From: Pseudomonas persica
GTDB taxonomy: Bacteria; Pseudomonadota; Gammaproteobacteria; Pseudomonadales; Pseudomonadaceae
Assembly (NCBI RefSeq): GCF_900291015.1
Contig: NZ_OLKL01000031.1
Coordinates: 631-64,630, forward strand
DNA length: 64,000 nt
Direction: 5' to 3'
The notes below the pieces were generated by a model. That model searched no databases. It saw only the letters and a list, made by a program, of their open reading frames with translations, and had not been told where the DNA came from. This document shows, piece by piece, positions 1 to 7,880 of this stretch (within the stretch, counting starts at the first letter, position 1; each line of letters starts with the position of its first letter). The position numbers were made by a program, and so were the translations under genes.

Positions 1-302
1 GCTACCTCGACTTCGTGATGACGCTGTTCTTCGCCTTTGGCGTAGCCTTCGAAATCCCGGTGGCGGTGGTGCTGCTGGTATGGATCGGCGTGGTCGACGT
101 GAAGTACCTGAAGAAGATTCGCCCCTACGTGATCATCGGCTGCTTCGTGGTCGGCATGGTCCTTACCCCCCCGGACATCTTCTCCCAGACCCTGCTGGCC
201 GTACCCATGTGGCTGCTGTTCGAGATCGGCGTGCTTTGCGGTAGCCTGATTCGCAAGTCGGCACCAAACCATGACAACCAACCGCCAGCGACCCAACCGT
301 GA
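1..302 (+). CDS. tatC: Sec-independent protein translocase TatC, C-terminal part (5' end outside window)
   Basis: This is the C-terminal ~100 residues of TatC, the multi-spanning inner-membrane subunit of the twin-arginine translocase that binds signal peptides with TatB. The reading frame is already open at base 3 (Y-L-D-F-V-M-T), so the start is outside the window. Two hydrophobic membrane segments are visible, and the conserved block [20 protein letters not shown] sits in the last third. A short polar tail ends at TGA. Placement at the end of tatABC is typical of Pseudomonas. The normal next gene, rsmE, survives only as a remnant starting at the tatC stop. Identification rests on the TPPD block and the membrane pattern. 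Confidence 0.93.
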   Translation, partial: YLDFVMTLFFAFGVAFEIPVAVVLLVWIGVVDVKYLKKIRPYVIIGCFVVGMVLTPPDIFSQTLLAVPMWLLFEIGVLCGSLIRKSAPNHDNQPPATQP

Positions 303-580
303 ATCTGTTGCTCCTTGAAGAGGCCTACTTCATCTCGACAGAGCGCGGTCTGGCCACGACGATTTGCATAAGATCCATCTTGTCGTGGTGGAGAGTGCTC
401 CACGGTTGGCCGCGTTGATGGAAAGGCCTCGCTGTTGCACACAGAACAGCGCAAGGCGGAACTGGCAATCGGTTTTGACTGGCGACCGCCCGCCGCGCTG
501 CTGACCGGTAACCGCCCCACCTGGCCCAAAGGGTTAGAGGCACGATCGGACACGACGACTCATAGCCCTTAAAGGACGAC
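299..580 (+). pseudogene. Decayed rsmE-like 16S rRNA methyltransferase 5' remnant
   Basis: A GTG overlapping the tatC stop begins [13 protein letters not shown], which closely resembles the start of RsmE (m3U1498 methyltransferase), the usual gene after tatC in Pseudomonas. The frame is then lost. About 100 bases later another frame reads ASLLHTEQRKAELAIGFDW followed by RPPAALL, plausible for the RsmE segment before its catalytic domain. No catalytic knot domain follows, so only a frameshifted and truncated remnant remains. The match is from memory of the family, so the name is moderately secure; the absence of an intact ORF is directly visible. Confidence 0.5.
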
Positions 581-599
581 ATTCAGGCATCAACGTGAC

Positions 600-1074
600 A
601 CTTTCACAGTCCCAGCTTGGCTTTCCAGTTGTGATGGTGCTGAGTGGAAAACCGTGTTAGTCGAGTGGCTGGCGAAGCGCGATCCGACTGGCAAATTTCT
701 CGATGTTGATATCGTCCTCCAGCAACCGATTCATAAGCAGCTGGAGCCAGATAATGCTGGGCGCCACGATTTTCAGCATGTAGTCGTAAGCGGAAGTCCC
801 GGGATCGATGGCTGCTGATAGTCTCTTCGGAAAACACAATTGAAGGGCCATGATCGGCCGATCTGACGCCGCCACGCTCGCCTCTACAGACGGGGGTAAC
901 AAGTGGTTTGGCGAATGCGTTTTCTGGGCAGCACGACCGATTTTGTCCTGTTCGGCAAAATAAAACGCTCCTGCCTTAAAGAAGGGCATTGGCGGATTGT
1001 CTATTGCCTATGCAGAGAAGTAGACCTTGGCCATGTCGCACTGATCCCAGTTGCCACTAGTCAGCACCATGCCG
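600..1074. other. Stretch without a recognisable gene
   Basis: Only short overlapping frames occur here. The longest is on the minus strand (657-989, about 110 codons), has no motif I recognise, and has no convincing ribosome binding site. Base composition is slightly more AT-rich than the surrounding genes. Lying between the rsmE remnant and a degraded dehydratase, it is probably more decayed coding DNA. Confidence 0.4.
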
Positions 1075-1580
1075 CCCCTCGCCCGGCCGGACCCTGAAGA
1101 CGCCCGCCAGCAGAGCTGCCGATACCTATCGCGGCCGCGGCCTCGGTGATCAGTTTCACGTCCTTGGTCAGGCTGGATGATCTCCTCCTGCACCACCAGA
1201 ACGATCTCGTCGGTATAACACTCGATGATTGGATATGCGTACTGTTCAGCTAGGCTGATGCGCAAGCCATCAGCGATGGCATTCTTCAAGGGCCACCTGG
1301 TGCGCCGCTTGTTCAACTGGTTGTGATAATCCTTGGATGTCAACGCCAGCTCAACGCAGATGACCCGCACTGATGGCCGGGTATCCTTGATGGCGCTGGC
1401 GATGCCAGAAATCAGGCCACCACCGCCCATCAATTAACATCCGCCCGGTCGTCCAGAATTTTATAACAGATCGTTCACTGGCCAACCATCACCAGCGCAT
1501 CCTCGAAGGCATGAACAACCGCATAGAGGCTTCCTCGGCAATTTCGTACACCCTGTGGCCTTGATATTCAGAAGCAGTAC
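1075..1580 (-). pseudogene. Decayed threonine/serine dehydratase-like gene (PLP fold type II)
   Basis: Read on the minus strand, fragments in successive frames spell a catabolic threonine dehydratase or serine racemase-like protein. One frame gives VHAFEDALVMVGQ, a stop, then TICYKILDDRAD. A second gives the glycine-rich phosphate-binding block MGGGGLISGIASAIKDTRPS and the ADGLR and EIVLVVQEE segments. A third gives DVKLITEAAAAIGIGSSAGG. At least one in-frame stop and two frameshifts break the gene, and the N-terminal part with the PLP lysine is not found. Order and spacing match the family, so this is a real but dead gene. The neighbouring oxidase remnant suggests a former amino-acid catabolic locus. 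Confidence 0.7.
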
Positions 1581-1629
1581 GACGACAGCGAGTGACAGAG
1601 AAGACACTATTGCTATCCGCTGATAAAAC

Positions 1630-2205
1630 TCAGATCGCGCCTACTTCCATCTTCGAGCCATCGTTCAAACGCGACAGGCAGAAGGGCTTGGGGTCGACAC
1701 ACGGCGTATCGTTGGCTACCAGATCAGCCGCCAAATGGCCGATCCCCGGCCCTAGACCAAACCCATGTCCGGAACAGCCCGCCGCCAGGAAGAAGCCTGA
1801 CACCCCATCCACTGCGGAGATCACCGGCACTGCATCGGGGGTGAAATCCACGTAGCCTCCCCAGGTCTCGGCGACTTCGATGTTCGCCAGAGCTGGGAAG
1901 CGCTCTCTGACCCGCCTCAGGATCTCGGCAACCGCCTCAGGCCTGGCCTCGGGATCGAGTACACGGTTGCGCTCAAACGCGGTGGGTTTATCCGAGCCTT
2001 TGATAATCAGGCAGCAATCGTTGACGCCATCACGACACTGTTCCCGAATGTTCCAGGGTTGAGCAAACGAACCCTTGATCGGAAATTTGCGGAAGCCTGA
2101 CGCCGTTTCGCCCAAGCCGGGCAGGCATGAGCCGCGATTGCCAGGCAATCCGAGCGATTGCCTGGCAATGACTTTCAGCGATTCCAGCTGTTGACTGAAT
2201 GTCAC
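1630..2205 (-). pseudogene. FAD-dependent amino-acid oxidase (DAO family), C-terminal remnant
   Basis: The minus-strand frame encodes a good C-terminal portion of a DAO-type oxidoreductase: ETWGGYVDFTPDAVPVIS, then FFLAAGCSGHGFGLGPGIGH with the AADLV helix, as in glycine oxidase and D-amino-acid dehydrogenase relatives. Full proteins are about 370-430 residues and start with a GxGxxG FAD-binding site. Here the first ~50 residues look unrelated and no FAD Rossmann motif is present, so the N-terminal half is missing. It lies upstream of the dehydratase remnant on the same strand, suggesting a former two-gene unit, and just before the conjugative-element scar. Confidence 0.65.
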
Positions 2206-2243
2206 ATCCCACCACGCGCCATTCGGTGCTAAGGAGTGACACC

Positions 2244-2459
2244 ATGCAACCGGCAGCCCCTACCTCCGCTTCCGCCGACCGCCACATCATGCGGCGGGAT
2301 GAAGTTGAACAGAAAACCGGCTTCAAACGTTCCCACATCTACAACCTGATGAAAGCCGGCCTGTTTCCCCAGTGCCGGCACATCGGCACGCGGGCTGTAG
2401 GCTGGGATTCGCTCGAAATCGAGCAGTGGGTGCAAGACCGTCTCTCCACCGGGGAGTGA
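2244..2459 (+). CDS. AlpA-family excisionase/regulator of an integrating conjugative element
   Basis: A 71-residue protein with an AlpA/MerR-type winged helix: IMRRDEVEQKTGFKRSHIYN is the recognition-helix region, followed by LMKAGLFPQCRHIGTRAVGW and a short EIEQWVQDRL helix. Such proteins activate excision or transfer genes of prophages and ICEs. The ATG at 2244 is chosen because AAGGAGTG lies just upstream; frames opening further 5' would run into decayed sequence. Four bases separate it from the ParA-like frame downstream, an arrangement common at one end of Pseudomonas ICEs (PFGI-1/PAGI-2 type). It is intact, but the element around it is mostly deleted. Confidence 0.8.
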   Translation: MQPAAPTSASADRHIMRRDEVEQKTGFKRSHIYNLMKAGLFPQCRHIGTRAVGWDSLEIEQWVQDRLSTGE

Positions 2460-2463
2460 GATC

Positions 2464-2931
2464 ATGAAAGTCTTCTCATTGATCTCGACCAAAGGCGGTG
2501 CTGGCAAGACCACGGTCGCCGCCAATCTCAGTGGCCTCTTAGCCGATGCAGGGCTCCGGGTATTGATGTTGGACCTGGACAGTCAGCCTACCCTATCCAG
2601 TTACTACGCCTTGAGTGCACCGTGTGAGGTTGGCTGCTACGAGCTGATCACCACCACCGCCGTACCGCTCATCGAACCGGCGCACATCATCGCCCTCCCC
2701 AAGGGGCAGATGTTCTCGTTCCAAGAGGGCGGGCAACTGTGGAAGGTGCGCATGCCGCTACCGAAGCCTGCTAGCGACGATGCGATGCCTGCGGATCTGC
2801 AGAACCTGGCTGTGCGCATGCGCGAATCCTACAACGCCAACGCGGGAAGTTGGTGGAGTAGCGCGGGAGGTGTACCCACAGCCGATTTCGATCCCGATGT
2901 GCCTCCACCAGGGCGCAGGCACGCGCCGTAA
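2464..2931 (+). pseudogene. In-frame ParA (N-term) / TraD-like coupling protein (C-term) chimera
   Basis: Residues 1 to ~75 are the start of a Soj/ParA ATPase: MKVFSLISTKGGAGKTTVAA carries the deviant Walker A KGGAGKTT, followed by LMLDLDSQPTLSSYY. From about residue 75 (EPAH then IIALPKGQMF) the sequence changes to what resembles the tail of the ICE coupling protein TraD (LPKGQ, EGGQLWKVRMPLP, LQNLAVRMRESY, WWS). A full ParA is about 260-290 residues, and here the Walker B and later motifs are missing. The simplest reading is a large internal deletion that fused two ICE genes in frame. The next gene is the one that normally follows traD, which supports this. It is probably non-functional. 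Confidence 0.65.
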
Positions 2932-2958
2932 GCGAGCGATTACTGCGGAGTCCCCCCT

Positions 2959-3687
2959 ATGCCGACCAGTCCAGCCAGTCCACCTCCTGCGCAAAGACGT
3001 CCGGGGCTGATCTTCGGCACTCTTGAGCTGACTCTGCGGCTGCTCGGTTTGCTGTTCGCTTCGCTGATCTTCTCAATCGTCCTCGAGTTCGTGGGCATGC
3101 TGTGGTTCTGGCCCGACCAGGGCTGGCATCACAGCCATGCCATGTGGCTCAGTGAGCTGGGATGGCTCAGCGATCACTTCAAAAATTCGTTACTCGTGGA
3201 GAAACCCGCGCAAGCCACCGCTAAAGTCCTTCAGCACCTGAGCGAATGGGTCGTGGTCCGCTCTGGCTGGGCGCAATCAGACACCCAGCTGAAGCTTCTA
3301 AGTCATGAAATGTCGGTGCAGGGTCAGTTTGCTCAAGCGTACGTTGTGATGCAGGATTATCTGTTGGCCGGCTTATTCAGCGTTTTCACCTTCGTCGTGC
3401 GTCTCACCGTCCTCACCCTAGCCATACCACTATTCCTGCTTGCCGTAATCACCGGCGCTGTCGATGGTTTGATGCGCCGTGACCTTCGCAAATTCAGCGC
3501 TGATCGCGAGAGCAGCTTTGTCTATCATCGAGCGAAGAGAACTGTAGGGCCGTTAATGATCAGCCCATGGGTAATCTACCTCTCCTTGCCATGGTCCCTT
3601 AATCCCATTTGGGTGTTACTTCCATGCGCTGCACTTCTTGGCTGGATGGTGGCCATCACAGCGGCAACTTTCAAAAAATACCTTTGA
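2959..3687 (+). CDS. ICE membrane protein of the TIGR03747 (PFL_4697) family
   Basis: A 242-residue membrane protein: a proline-rich cytoplasmic start, a hydrophobic segment (about residues 23-45), a soluble loop, another at about 134-160 and a pair near 190-235. Layout and phrases such as LIFGTLELTLRLLGLLFASL and RDLRKFSADRESSFVYHRAK match the integrating-conjugative-element membrane protein that follows traD in PFGI-1-class elements. It lies 27 bases after the ParA/TraD chimera, as expected for its place after traD. The gene appears intact, but no other transfer genes remain nearby, so it is likely an orphan of the deleted element. Confidence 0.75.
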   Translation: MPTSPASPPPAQRRPGLIFGTLELTLRLLGLLFASLIFSIVLEFVGMLWFWPDQGWHHSHAMWLSELGWLSDHFKNSLLVEKPAQATAKVLQHLSEWVVVRSGWAQSDTQLKLLSHEMSVQGQFAQAYVVMQDYLLAGLFSVFTFVVRLTVLTLAIPLFLLAVITGAVDGLMRRDLRKFSADRESSFVYHRAKRTVGPLMISPWVIYLSLPWSLNPIWVLLPCAALLGWMVAITAATFKKYL

Positions 3688-3800
3688 CTGGCAGCTATTG
3701 GCAGAGCGAACAGCGCCAAAGGCTACTTATAAGCCACTGAGCTGACCGTCAAAATACTAGGCGGCCAGCTGAAGAGAATGGTATTTTGTCGAACGTGAAT

Positions 3801-3813
3801 GTAATGTTATTAC
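3801..3813. promoter_or_regulatory. Short palindrome at the 5' end of the first TonB receptor gene
   Basis: The 13-mer GTAATGTTATTAC has perfect 5-base arms and lies in AT-rich DNA. If translation starts at the TTG at 3834, which has CGGAG about 7 bases upstream, the palindrome lies in the leader and could be a repressor operator (Zur- or other metal-regulator-like). It would overlap the ATG at 3804 if that start is used. It does not match a Fur box well. Confidence 0.25.
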
Positions 3814-5924
3814 GTTTTAATCGGAGTATAGCTTTGAAACATTGCTCACCACTGCTGGCCGGCATCTCCCTGGGGCTGCTCGGACAACCCCTCAGCGCTG
3901 CTGAACCGCTGACCCTCGACGAGATCTCGGTCACCGACACTTATGCCGAAGAACGCGCCGACGGCCCGGTCCCCGGTTACCGCGCCACCCGCTCGGCCAC
4001 CGCCACCCGCACGGATACCGACATTCGCGATACCCCGCAGAGCATCGACGTGGTGCCCGCCCAGGTGCTCAACGACCTCAACAGCACGCGCATCGACCGA
4101 GCGCTGGACTTCGCCGGCGGCGTGTCGCGGCAGAACAACTTCGGCGGCCTGACCTTCCTCAACTACAGCGTGCGCGGCTTTACCACCGGCGAGCTGTACA
4201 AGAACGGCTTCGCGGTCAACCGCGGCAGCTACAGCGCCCCGGACGCCTCCAGCATCGAGCGCATCGAAGTGCTCAAGGGCCCGGCCGCCAGCCTGTACGG
4301 GCGCGGCGACCCCGGCGGGCTGGTGAACATCGTCAGCAAGCGCCCGCAGGCCGAACGCTTCAGCCACCTGAGCCTGAGCGCCGGCAGCTGGGACCGCTAC
4401 CGAAGCAGCCTGGACACCAACGCGCCGCTGGACGCTGCCGGTGACCTGCTCGGCCGGCTAAACCTTGCGGTGGAAGACAACGGCAGCTTTCGCGACCACG
4501 TCGACAGCCAACGGCGCATCGTCAGCCCGTCTCTGAGCTGGCAGCTGTCGCCGGATACTCGGCTACTGCTGGACAGCGAGTTCTCGTGCACGGACACGGT
4601 GTTCGACCGCGGCATCCCGGCGGTCAAGGGCGAGCTGGGCTCGGTACAGCGCTCGACCTTCCTGGGCGAGCCCAACGACGGGCGCATCCGCAACGCCAAC
4701 CAGACCCTCGACCTCGCCCTGGAACATTACCTGAACGACACCTGGAAACTGCGCCTGGCCAACCACTACACCCAAGGCACGCTCAAGGGCAACAGCTCCG
4801 AACCCCAGGCTCTGGTCGGCAACCGCATCAGCCGCTTCTACCGCGAGCGCGATTTCGAGTGGAACGACAACATCACCCAGGCCGAACTGCACGGCAGCTT
4901 CGACTGGGCCGGCTGGCAGCACCAGGTGCTGGCAAGCCTCGAATACGAGAACTACCGCAACAGCCAGAAGTACCCCCAAAGCGCCACCCTGGCCGGTTAC
5001 GGCCTGGACATCTACAACCCAGTGTACGGCCAGCCCAAACCGGCCCTGACCCGGGCCAACGACTTCTTCGAGCACACCGAGAGTCAGGCCCTCAACCTGC
5101 AGGACCAGATCGCCTTCAGCGAGCGCCTGCGCGGCCTGGTTGGCGTGCGCCTGGAACGGGTCGAGCAGACCGCACTGAACCGCACCAGCGGGGTGAGCAA
5201 CACCCAGGCCAAGGACGTGGCCACACCGCGCATCGGCCTGCTGTACCAGCTGACACCGCAGGTCGGCGTGTTCGCCAACGCCTCCACCTCATTCAAGCCC
5301 AACAGCCTCGGTACTCAGGGCCAGGTGTACAAGCCCGAAAAAGGCCTGGGCTACGAGACCGGCCTGAAGCTCGACCTGTTCGAAAGCCGCCTAGGCGCCA
5401 CTGTGGCGCTGTTCCATATCGACAAGGACAACGTCATCACCACCGACGCCCTCGGCGACAGCGTGGCCGCCGGCAAGGCGCGCAGCCAGGGGCTGGACCT
5501 GCAGTTCAGCGGCCAACTCAGCGACGCCGTGCGGGTGATCGGCGCCTACGCCTACATCGACGCCGAAGTGACCAAAGGCGATACCGCCGTGCCCAAAGGC
5601 AGCGACCTGCTCGGCATCCCGCAACACGCCGGCAGCCTGCTGGGGGTGTACGAGTTTCAGCATGGCGCCCTGCGCGGCTCAGATATCGGCGCGGCGTTCA
5701 GCTACGTGGGCGAACGCTCGGGCCAGGCCGGCAGCCGCTTCACCCTGCCGGCCTACAGCACCGTCGACTTGCTGGCCCACTACAAGGCCAGCGAACAGCT
5801 GACCCTGGGGCTGAACCTGAACAACCTGTTCGACCGCAAGTACTACGAGCGCGCCTACAACAGCGTCTGGGTGATGCCTGGCGAGCCGCGCAACTTCAGC
5901 CTCAGCCTGACCCTCAACCTCTGA
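3804..5924 (+). CDS. TonB-dependent outer-membrane receptor (siderophore/metal type)
   Basis: About 706 residues. A signal peptide with hydrophobic core LLAGISLGLLG and AxA-like end LSA-AEP leads into the TonB-box region (LDEISVTDTY), the plug domain (DTPQSIDVVPAQVL, SIERIEVLKGPAASLYGRGD, GGLVNIVSKRP) and a beta-barrel ending in the C-terminal aromatic signature SLSLTLNL. There is no N-terminal STN signalling extension, so it does not act through a sigma/anti-sigma cascade. The ATG at 3804 is used; a TTG at 3834 with SD-like CGGAG is a credible alternative giving a shorter signal peptide. It is followed 14 bases later by a DUF4198 protein, a pairing that suggests uptake of a metal chelate. 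Substrate unknown. Confidence 0.88.
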   Translation: MLLRFNRSIALKHCSPLLAGISLGLLGQPLSAAEPLTLDEISVTDTYAEERADGPVPGYRATRSATATRTDTDIRDTPQSIDVVPAQVLNDLNSTRIDRALDFAGGVSRQNNFGGLTFLNYSVRGFTTGELYKNGFAVNRGSYSAPDASSIERIEVLKGPAASLYGRGDPGGLVNIVSKRPQAERFSHLSLSAGSWDRYRSSLDTNAPLDAAGDLLGRLNLAVEDNGSFRDHVDSQRRIVSPSLSWQLSPDTRLLLDSEFSCTDTVFDRGIPAVKGELGSVQRSTFLGEPNDGRIRNANQTLDLALEHYLNDTWKLRLANHYTQGTLKGNSSEPQALVGNRISRFYRERDFEWNDNITQAELHGSFDWAGWQHQVLASLEYENYRNSQKYPQSATLAGYGLDIYNPVYGQPKPALTRANDFFEHTESQALNLQDQIAFSERLRGLVGVRLERVEQTALNRTSGVSNTQAKDVATPRIGLLYQLTPQVGVFANASTSFKPNSLGTQGQVYKPEKGLGYETGLKLDLFESRLGATVALFHIDKDNVITTDALGDSVAAGKARSQGLDLQFSGQLSDAVRVIGAYAYIDAEVTKGDTAVPKGSDLLGIPQHAGSLLGVYEFQHGALRGSDIGAAFSYVGERSGQAGSRFTLPAYSTVDLLAHYKASEQLTLGLNLNNLFDRKYYERAYNSVWVMPGEPRNFSLSLTLNL

Positions 5925-5938
5925 AGAAAGGAAGCAGC

Positions 5939-6661
5939 ATGCAACTGTCATTGAAGATCGCCGCCGCCCTGGCCCTGCTCGCCAGCGCCCAGGCCAACGC
6001 ACACGGGCTGTGGACCGAACAACGGCGGGGCAACGTGGAAGTGGTGTACGGCCACGGCGCCGAAGACAACGCCTTCAAGGCCGAGAAGATCAAGCGCGCC
6101 TGGGCCTTCGACCGCGCCGGCAAGATGATCCCGGTAAGCGTGCAGCGCCTGGCCGACCATGCCCGCCTGCAACCGCTGCAGCCCGCCGCCGTACTGGCGG
6201 TGGTGCTGGACAACGGCCCTTGGTCGCAGACCCCGGACAAGCAGTGGGTCAATCAGGACCGCACCCAGGTGCGCGACGCCATCGCCTCGACCCACAGCTT
6301 CAAGTACAGCCTGGCGATCGAGCAGCCCGGGGCGCGCTTGCCGAAGCTCGACATGCTTCGCCTGGCCATCGTGCCGCAGAGCGACCCACTGACGGTCGGG
6401 CCTGGCAAACCGCTGCAGGTGCTGGTGCTGGTGGATGGCAAGCCGGCTGCCGGCATCGAGCTGTACGCCGATTACCGCAGCGCGCCGGATGTGGTCAGCG
6501 CGACTACCGACCAGGCTGGCCGTGCAAGCATCGTCGTGCGCAACCAGGGCCTGAACGTGATCGCCGCCCAGGCCAAGGTCGCCCTGCCCAAAGGTTCGCC
6601 GGTGGACCAGCAAAGCCTGTTCAGTTCGCTGACGTTCCTGGGCCAGCCGCACCATGAGTAA
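5939..6661 (+). CDS. DUF4198 periplasmic protein (metal-uptake associated)
   Basis: A 240-residue exported protein. The signal peptide MQLSLKIAAALALLASAQANA-HG is clear, and the mature protein starts HGLWTEQR as in DUF4198 proteins linked to Ni/Co/Zn uptake. Two Ig-like segments follow: GKPLQVLVLVDGKPAAGIEL and the GRASIVVRNQGLNVI strand pair. AAAGGAAG lies just upstream of the ATG. It follows the TonB receptor by 14 bases and is surely co-transcribed. The His-rich ends (HG near the N-terminus, HHE at the C-terminus) could bind metal. The molecular role of this family is poorly known; a periplasmic metal-handling partner of the receptor is an inference. Confidence 0.8.
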   Translation: MQLSLKIAAALALLASAQANAHGLWTEQRRGNVEVVYGHGAEDNAFKAEKIKRAWAFDRAGKMIPVSVQRLADHARLQPLQPAAVLAVVLDNGPWSQTPDKQWVNQDRTQVRDAIASTHSFKYSLAIEQPGARLPKLDMLRLAIVPQSDPLTVGPGKPLQVLVLVDGKPAAGIELYADYRSAPDVVSATTDQAGRASIVVRNQGLNVIAAQAKVALPKGSPVDQQSLFSSLTFLGQPHHE

Positions 6662-7155
6662 TGGCATGCGGCGCTCCTAGTCGCGTGCATTGGCCGAGTG
6701 CCGGAATCACCTGCACTTGGCCATGCCCGACGCCGCGCTCTACCATCAACTGCCGCCACAGCTCGACCACCGCGCGGCTCAGGTTATGGTGGGCATCCAG
6801 GTCTGGTTGAGGCGCCAGGGCAGCTCGCAGTGATGTGGTCGTATAGGTAGTTGACCATCGCCACGAAGGACCCATCGTTCGGCAACGGCTGCGCGCCGCC
6901 CAGGTCGCTGCGCAGCATTCCGGTGCAGAACCTACCGCCGCTGAAGGCCAACGTGTTGTGCGAGCTGACTCTGGAGAAAGCTCGCGTACTGGCTACCGAC
7001 AGGACCATTTGAATTTCATTTGCCGGGCAGTAAAGGTGATATGCCCACGCTCTCACTCGGCAGGCTACCCGGCGCGCCCTGTTCTGCTGCCAACGCTCGC
7101 GATACAGGTGTACACTGAAGGCCACTCCGTACCACATCAGTATTTTTCAGAAATC
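6662..7155. other. Gene-poor stretch before the left flanking repeat
   Basis: No convincing gene. Minus-strand frames between 6620 and 7137 contain a plausible but unidentified peptide (GGRFCTGMLRSDLGGAQPLP) that breaks after ~60 residues and may be a remnant of a deleted gene. From about 7000 the DNA becomes more AT-rich and leads into the repeat at 7156. Confidence 0.4.
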
Positions 7156-7268
7156 GCCATTCTCGGTCGCTCATCCATTCGAGGGTATCAAGGGTATTTT
7201 TGCGGGTATATTTCTGTTTTTAAGAGCCAGAAATACCGTCCTAGAGACAAATCCAGATGTTCTTTGGC
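7156..7268 (+). repeat. Left copy of a ~113-bp imperfect direct repeat flanking the siderophore locus
   Basis: This segment aligns with 57430-57543 with one single-base gap and about 86 of 114 columns identical by eye. The best-preserved parts are GGGTATTTTTGCGGGTATAT, AAATACCG with CCTAGAG, and ATGTTCTTTGGC. GGGTATTT and a downstream AAATACC form an inverted repeat within each copy. Both copies read in the same direction and can encode a similar short peptide (GYF-x-GYIS, QKYRPR, KCSLA). The bracketed DNA holds the RND pump, the NRPS locus and the uptake genes. It may be an attachment or recombination site; a relic of a duplicated gene end is the alternative. Confidence 0.6.
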
Positions 7269-7333
7269 GCCCCTGACAGTTTTTGAACCACCCGGACTGC
7301 AATATTCCAACAAGGTCTGACGTTGAAGTTTGC

Positions 7334-7708
7334 TCAACCCGACCTTTGGGTCAACATTGCCTGAGCCCTGGCGGTAAAGCGGTAGCTCTTGTCCGCGTGA
7401 TGTTCAATGACGCCCTTTTCACACAATCGCTTGAGCACTTCGCGCACACTGACGAATGAACAACCGGCCACAGTCGATTGCACCTGGGTATGCGTACCCT
7501 GTGCGCCAATGAAGCGTCCCTCGCGGGTGGCGACAAGCAAGGCATCAATCACTTTTAGGCGGATCAGACTGAAGCGCAGCCCGTAAACCGACAACAACTC
7601 GCGGATAGGCTGGTTGGACTTTCGATCGGCTTCGAAAATGCTCCGACTTGTCACTGCAGGCAGCTGAATGGGCATCACGGTGGCGCGCGATACTGAGGGA
7701 GTTTGCAT
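7334..7708 (-). CDS. Fur-like winged-helix regulator without a metal-binding half
   Basis: About 124 residues. The second half resembles the Fur-family DNA-binding domain: IRELLSVYGLRFSLIRLKVI (helices 1-2), VSVREVLKRLCEKGVIEHH (recognition helix and following turn), then a short wing KSYRFTARAQ. Normal Fur proteins are ~135-150 residues, with this domain first and a His/Cys metal-binding dimerisation domain after it. Here the order is different and the metal domain is absent. ATG at 7708 is preferred over 7726 because AAAAGGA lies 8 bases upstream. It is downstream of the RND pump on the same strand, 172 bases away, and may be transcribed with it. Similar small proteins are annotated as Fe/Zn uptake regulators in Pseudomonas; its target is unknown. 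Confidence 0.6.
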   Translation of the reverse strand: MQTPSVSRATVMPIQLPAVTSRSIFEADRKSNQPIRELLSVYGLRFSLIRLKVIDALLVATREGRFIGAQGTHTQVQSTVAGCSFVSVREVLKRLCEKGVIEHHADKSYRFTARAQAMLTQRSG

Positions 7709-7880
7709 GTGAACGGTCCTTTTCATTCGTATTTCGGCTTGAATTGGTGATGTTGTTTTTAACGTTTCTTACCAATTTTTCCGTTGGAGTCGCTTGACCC
7801 CAACGCCTACGACCCATATCTCGATGCACGCAAGCTGTGGCCTGAGGGCACTGCTGGCCTGAGCCGACTGATGGTCCCTG

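Noticed and set aside
4586..5938. Long plus-strand frame running through the first TonB receptor into the DUF4198 gene
   Set aside because: Only the part from 5939 has a start with ribosome binding site and signal peptide; the upstream part is an Arg/Pro/Gly-rich out-of-frame reading of the receptor.
7230..7320. Short peptide-coding frames within the two flanking repeats (GYF-x-GYIS ... QKYRPR) as real genes
   Set aside because: No start with ribosome binding site and no full-length conservation; treated as a repeat instead.
7709..7880. Open plus-strand peptide between the Fur-like and RND genes (LDPNAYDPYLDARKLWPEGT)
   Set aside because: Only ~27 codons without a start site or identifiable family; at most a gene fragment.
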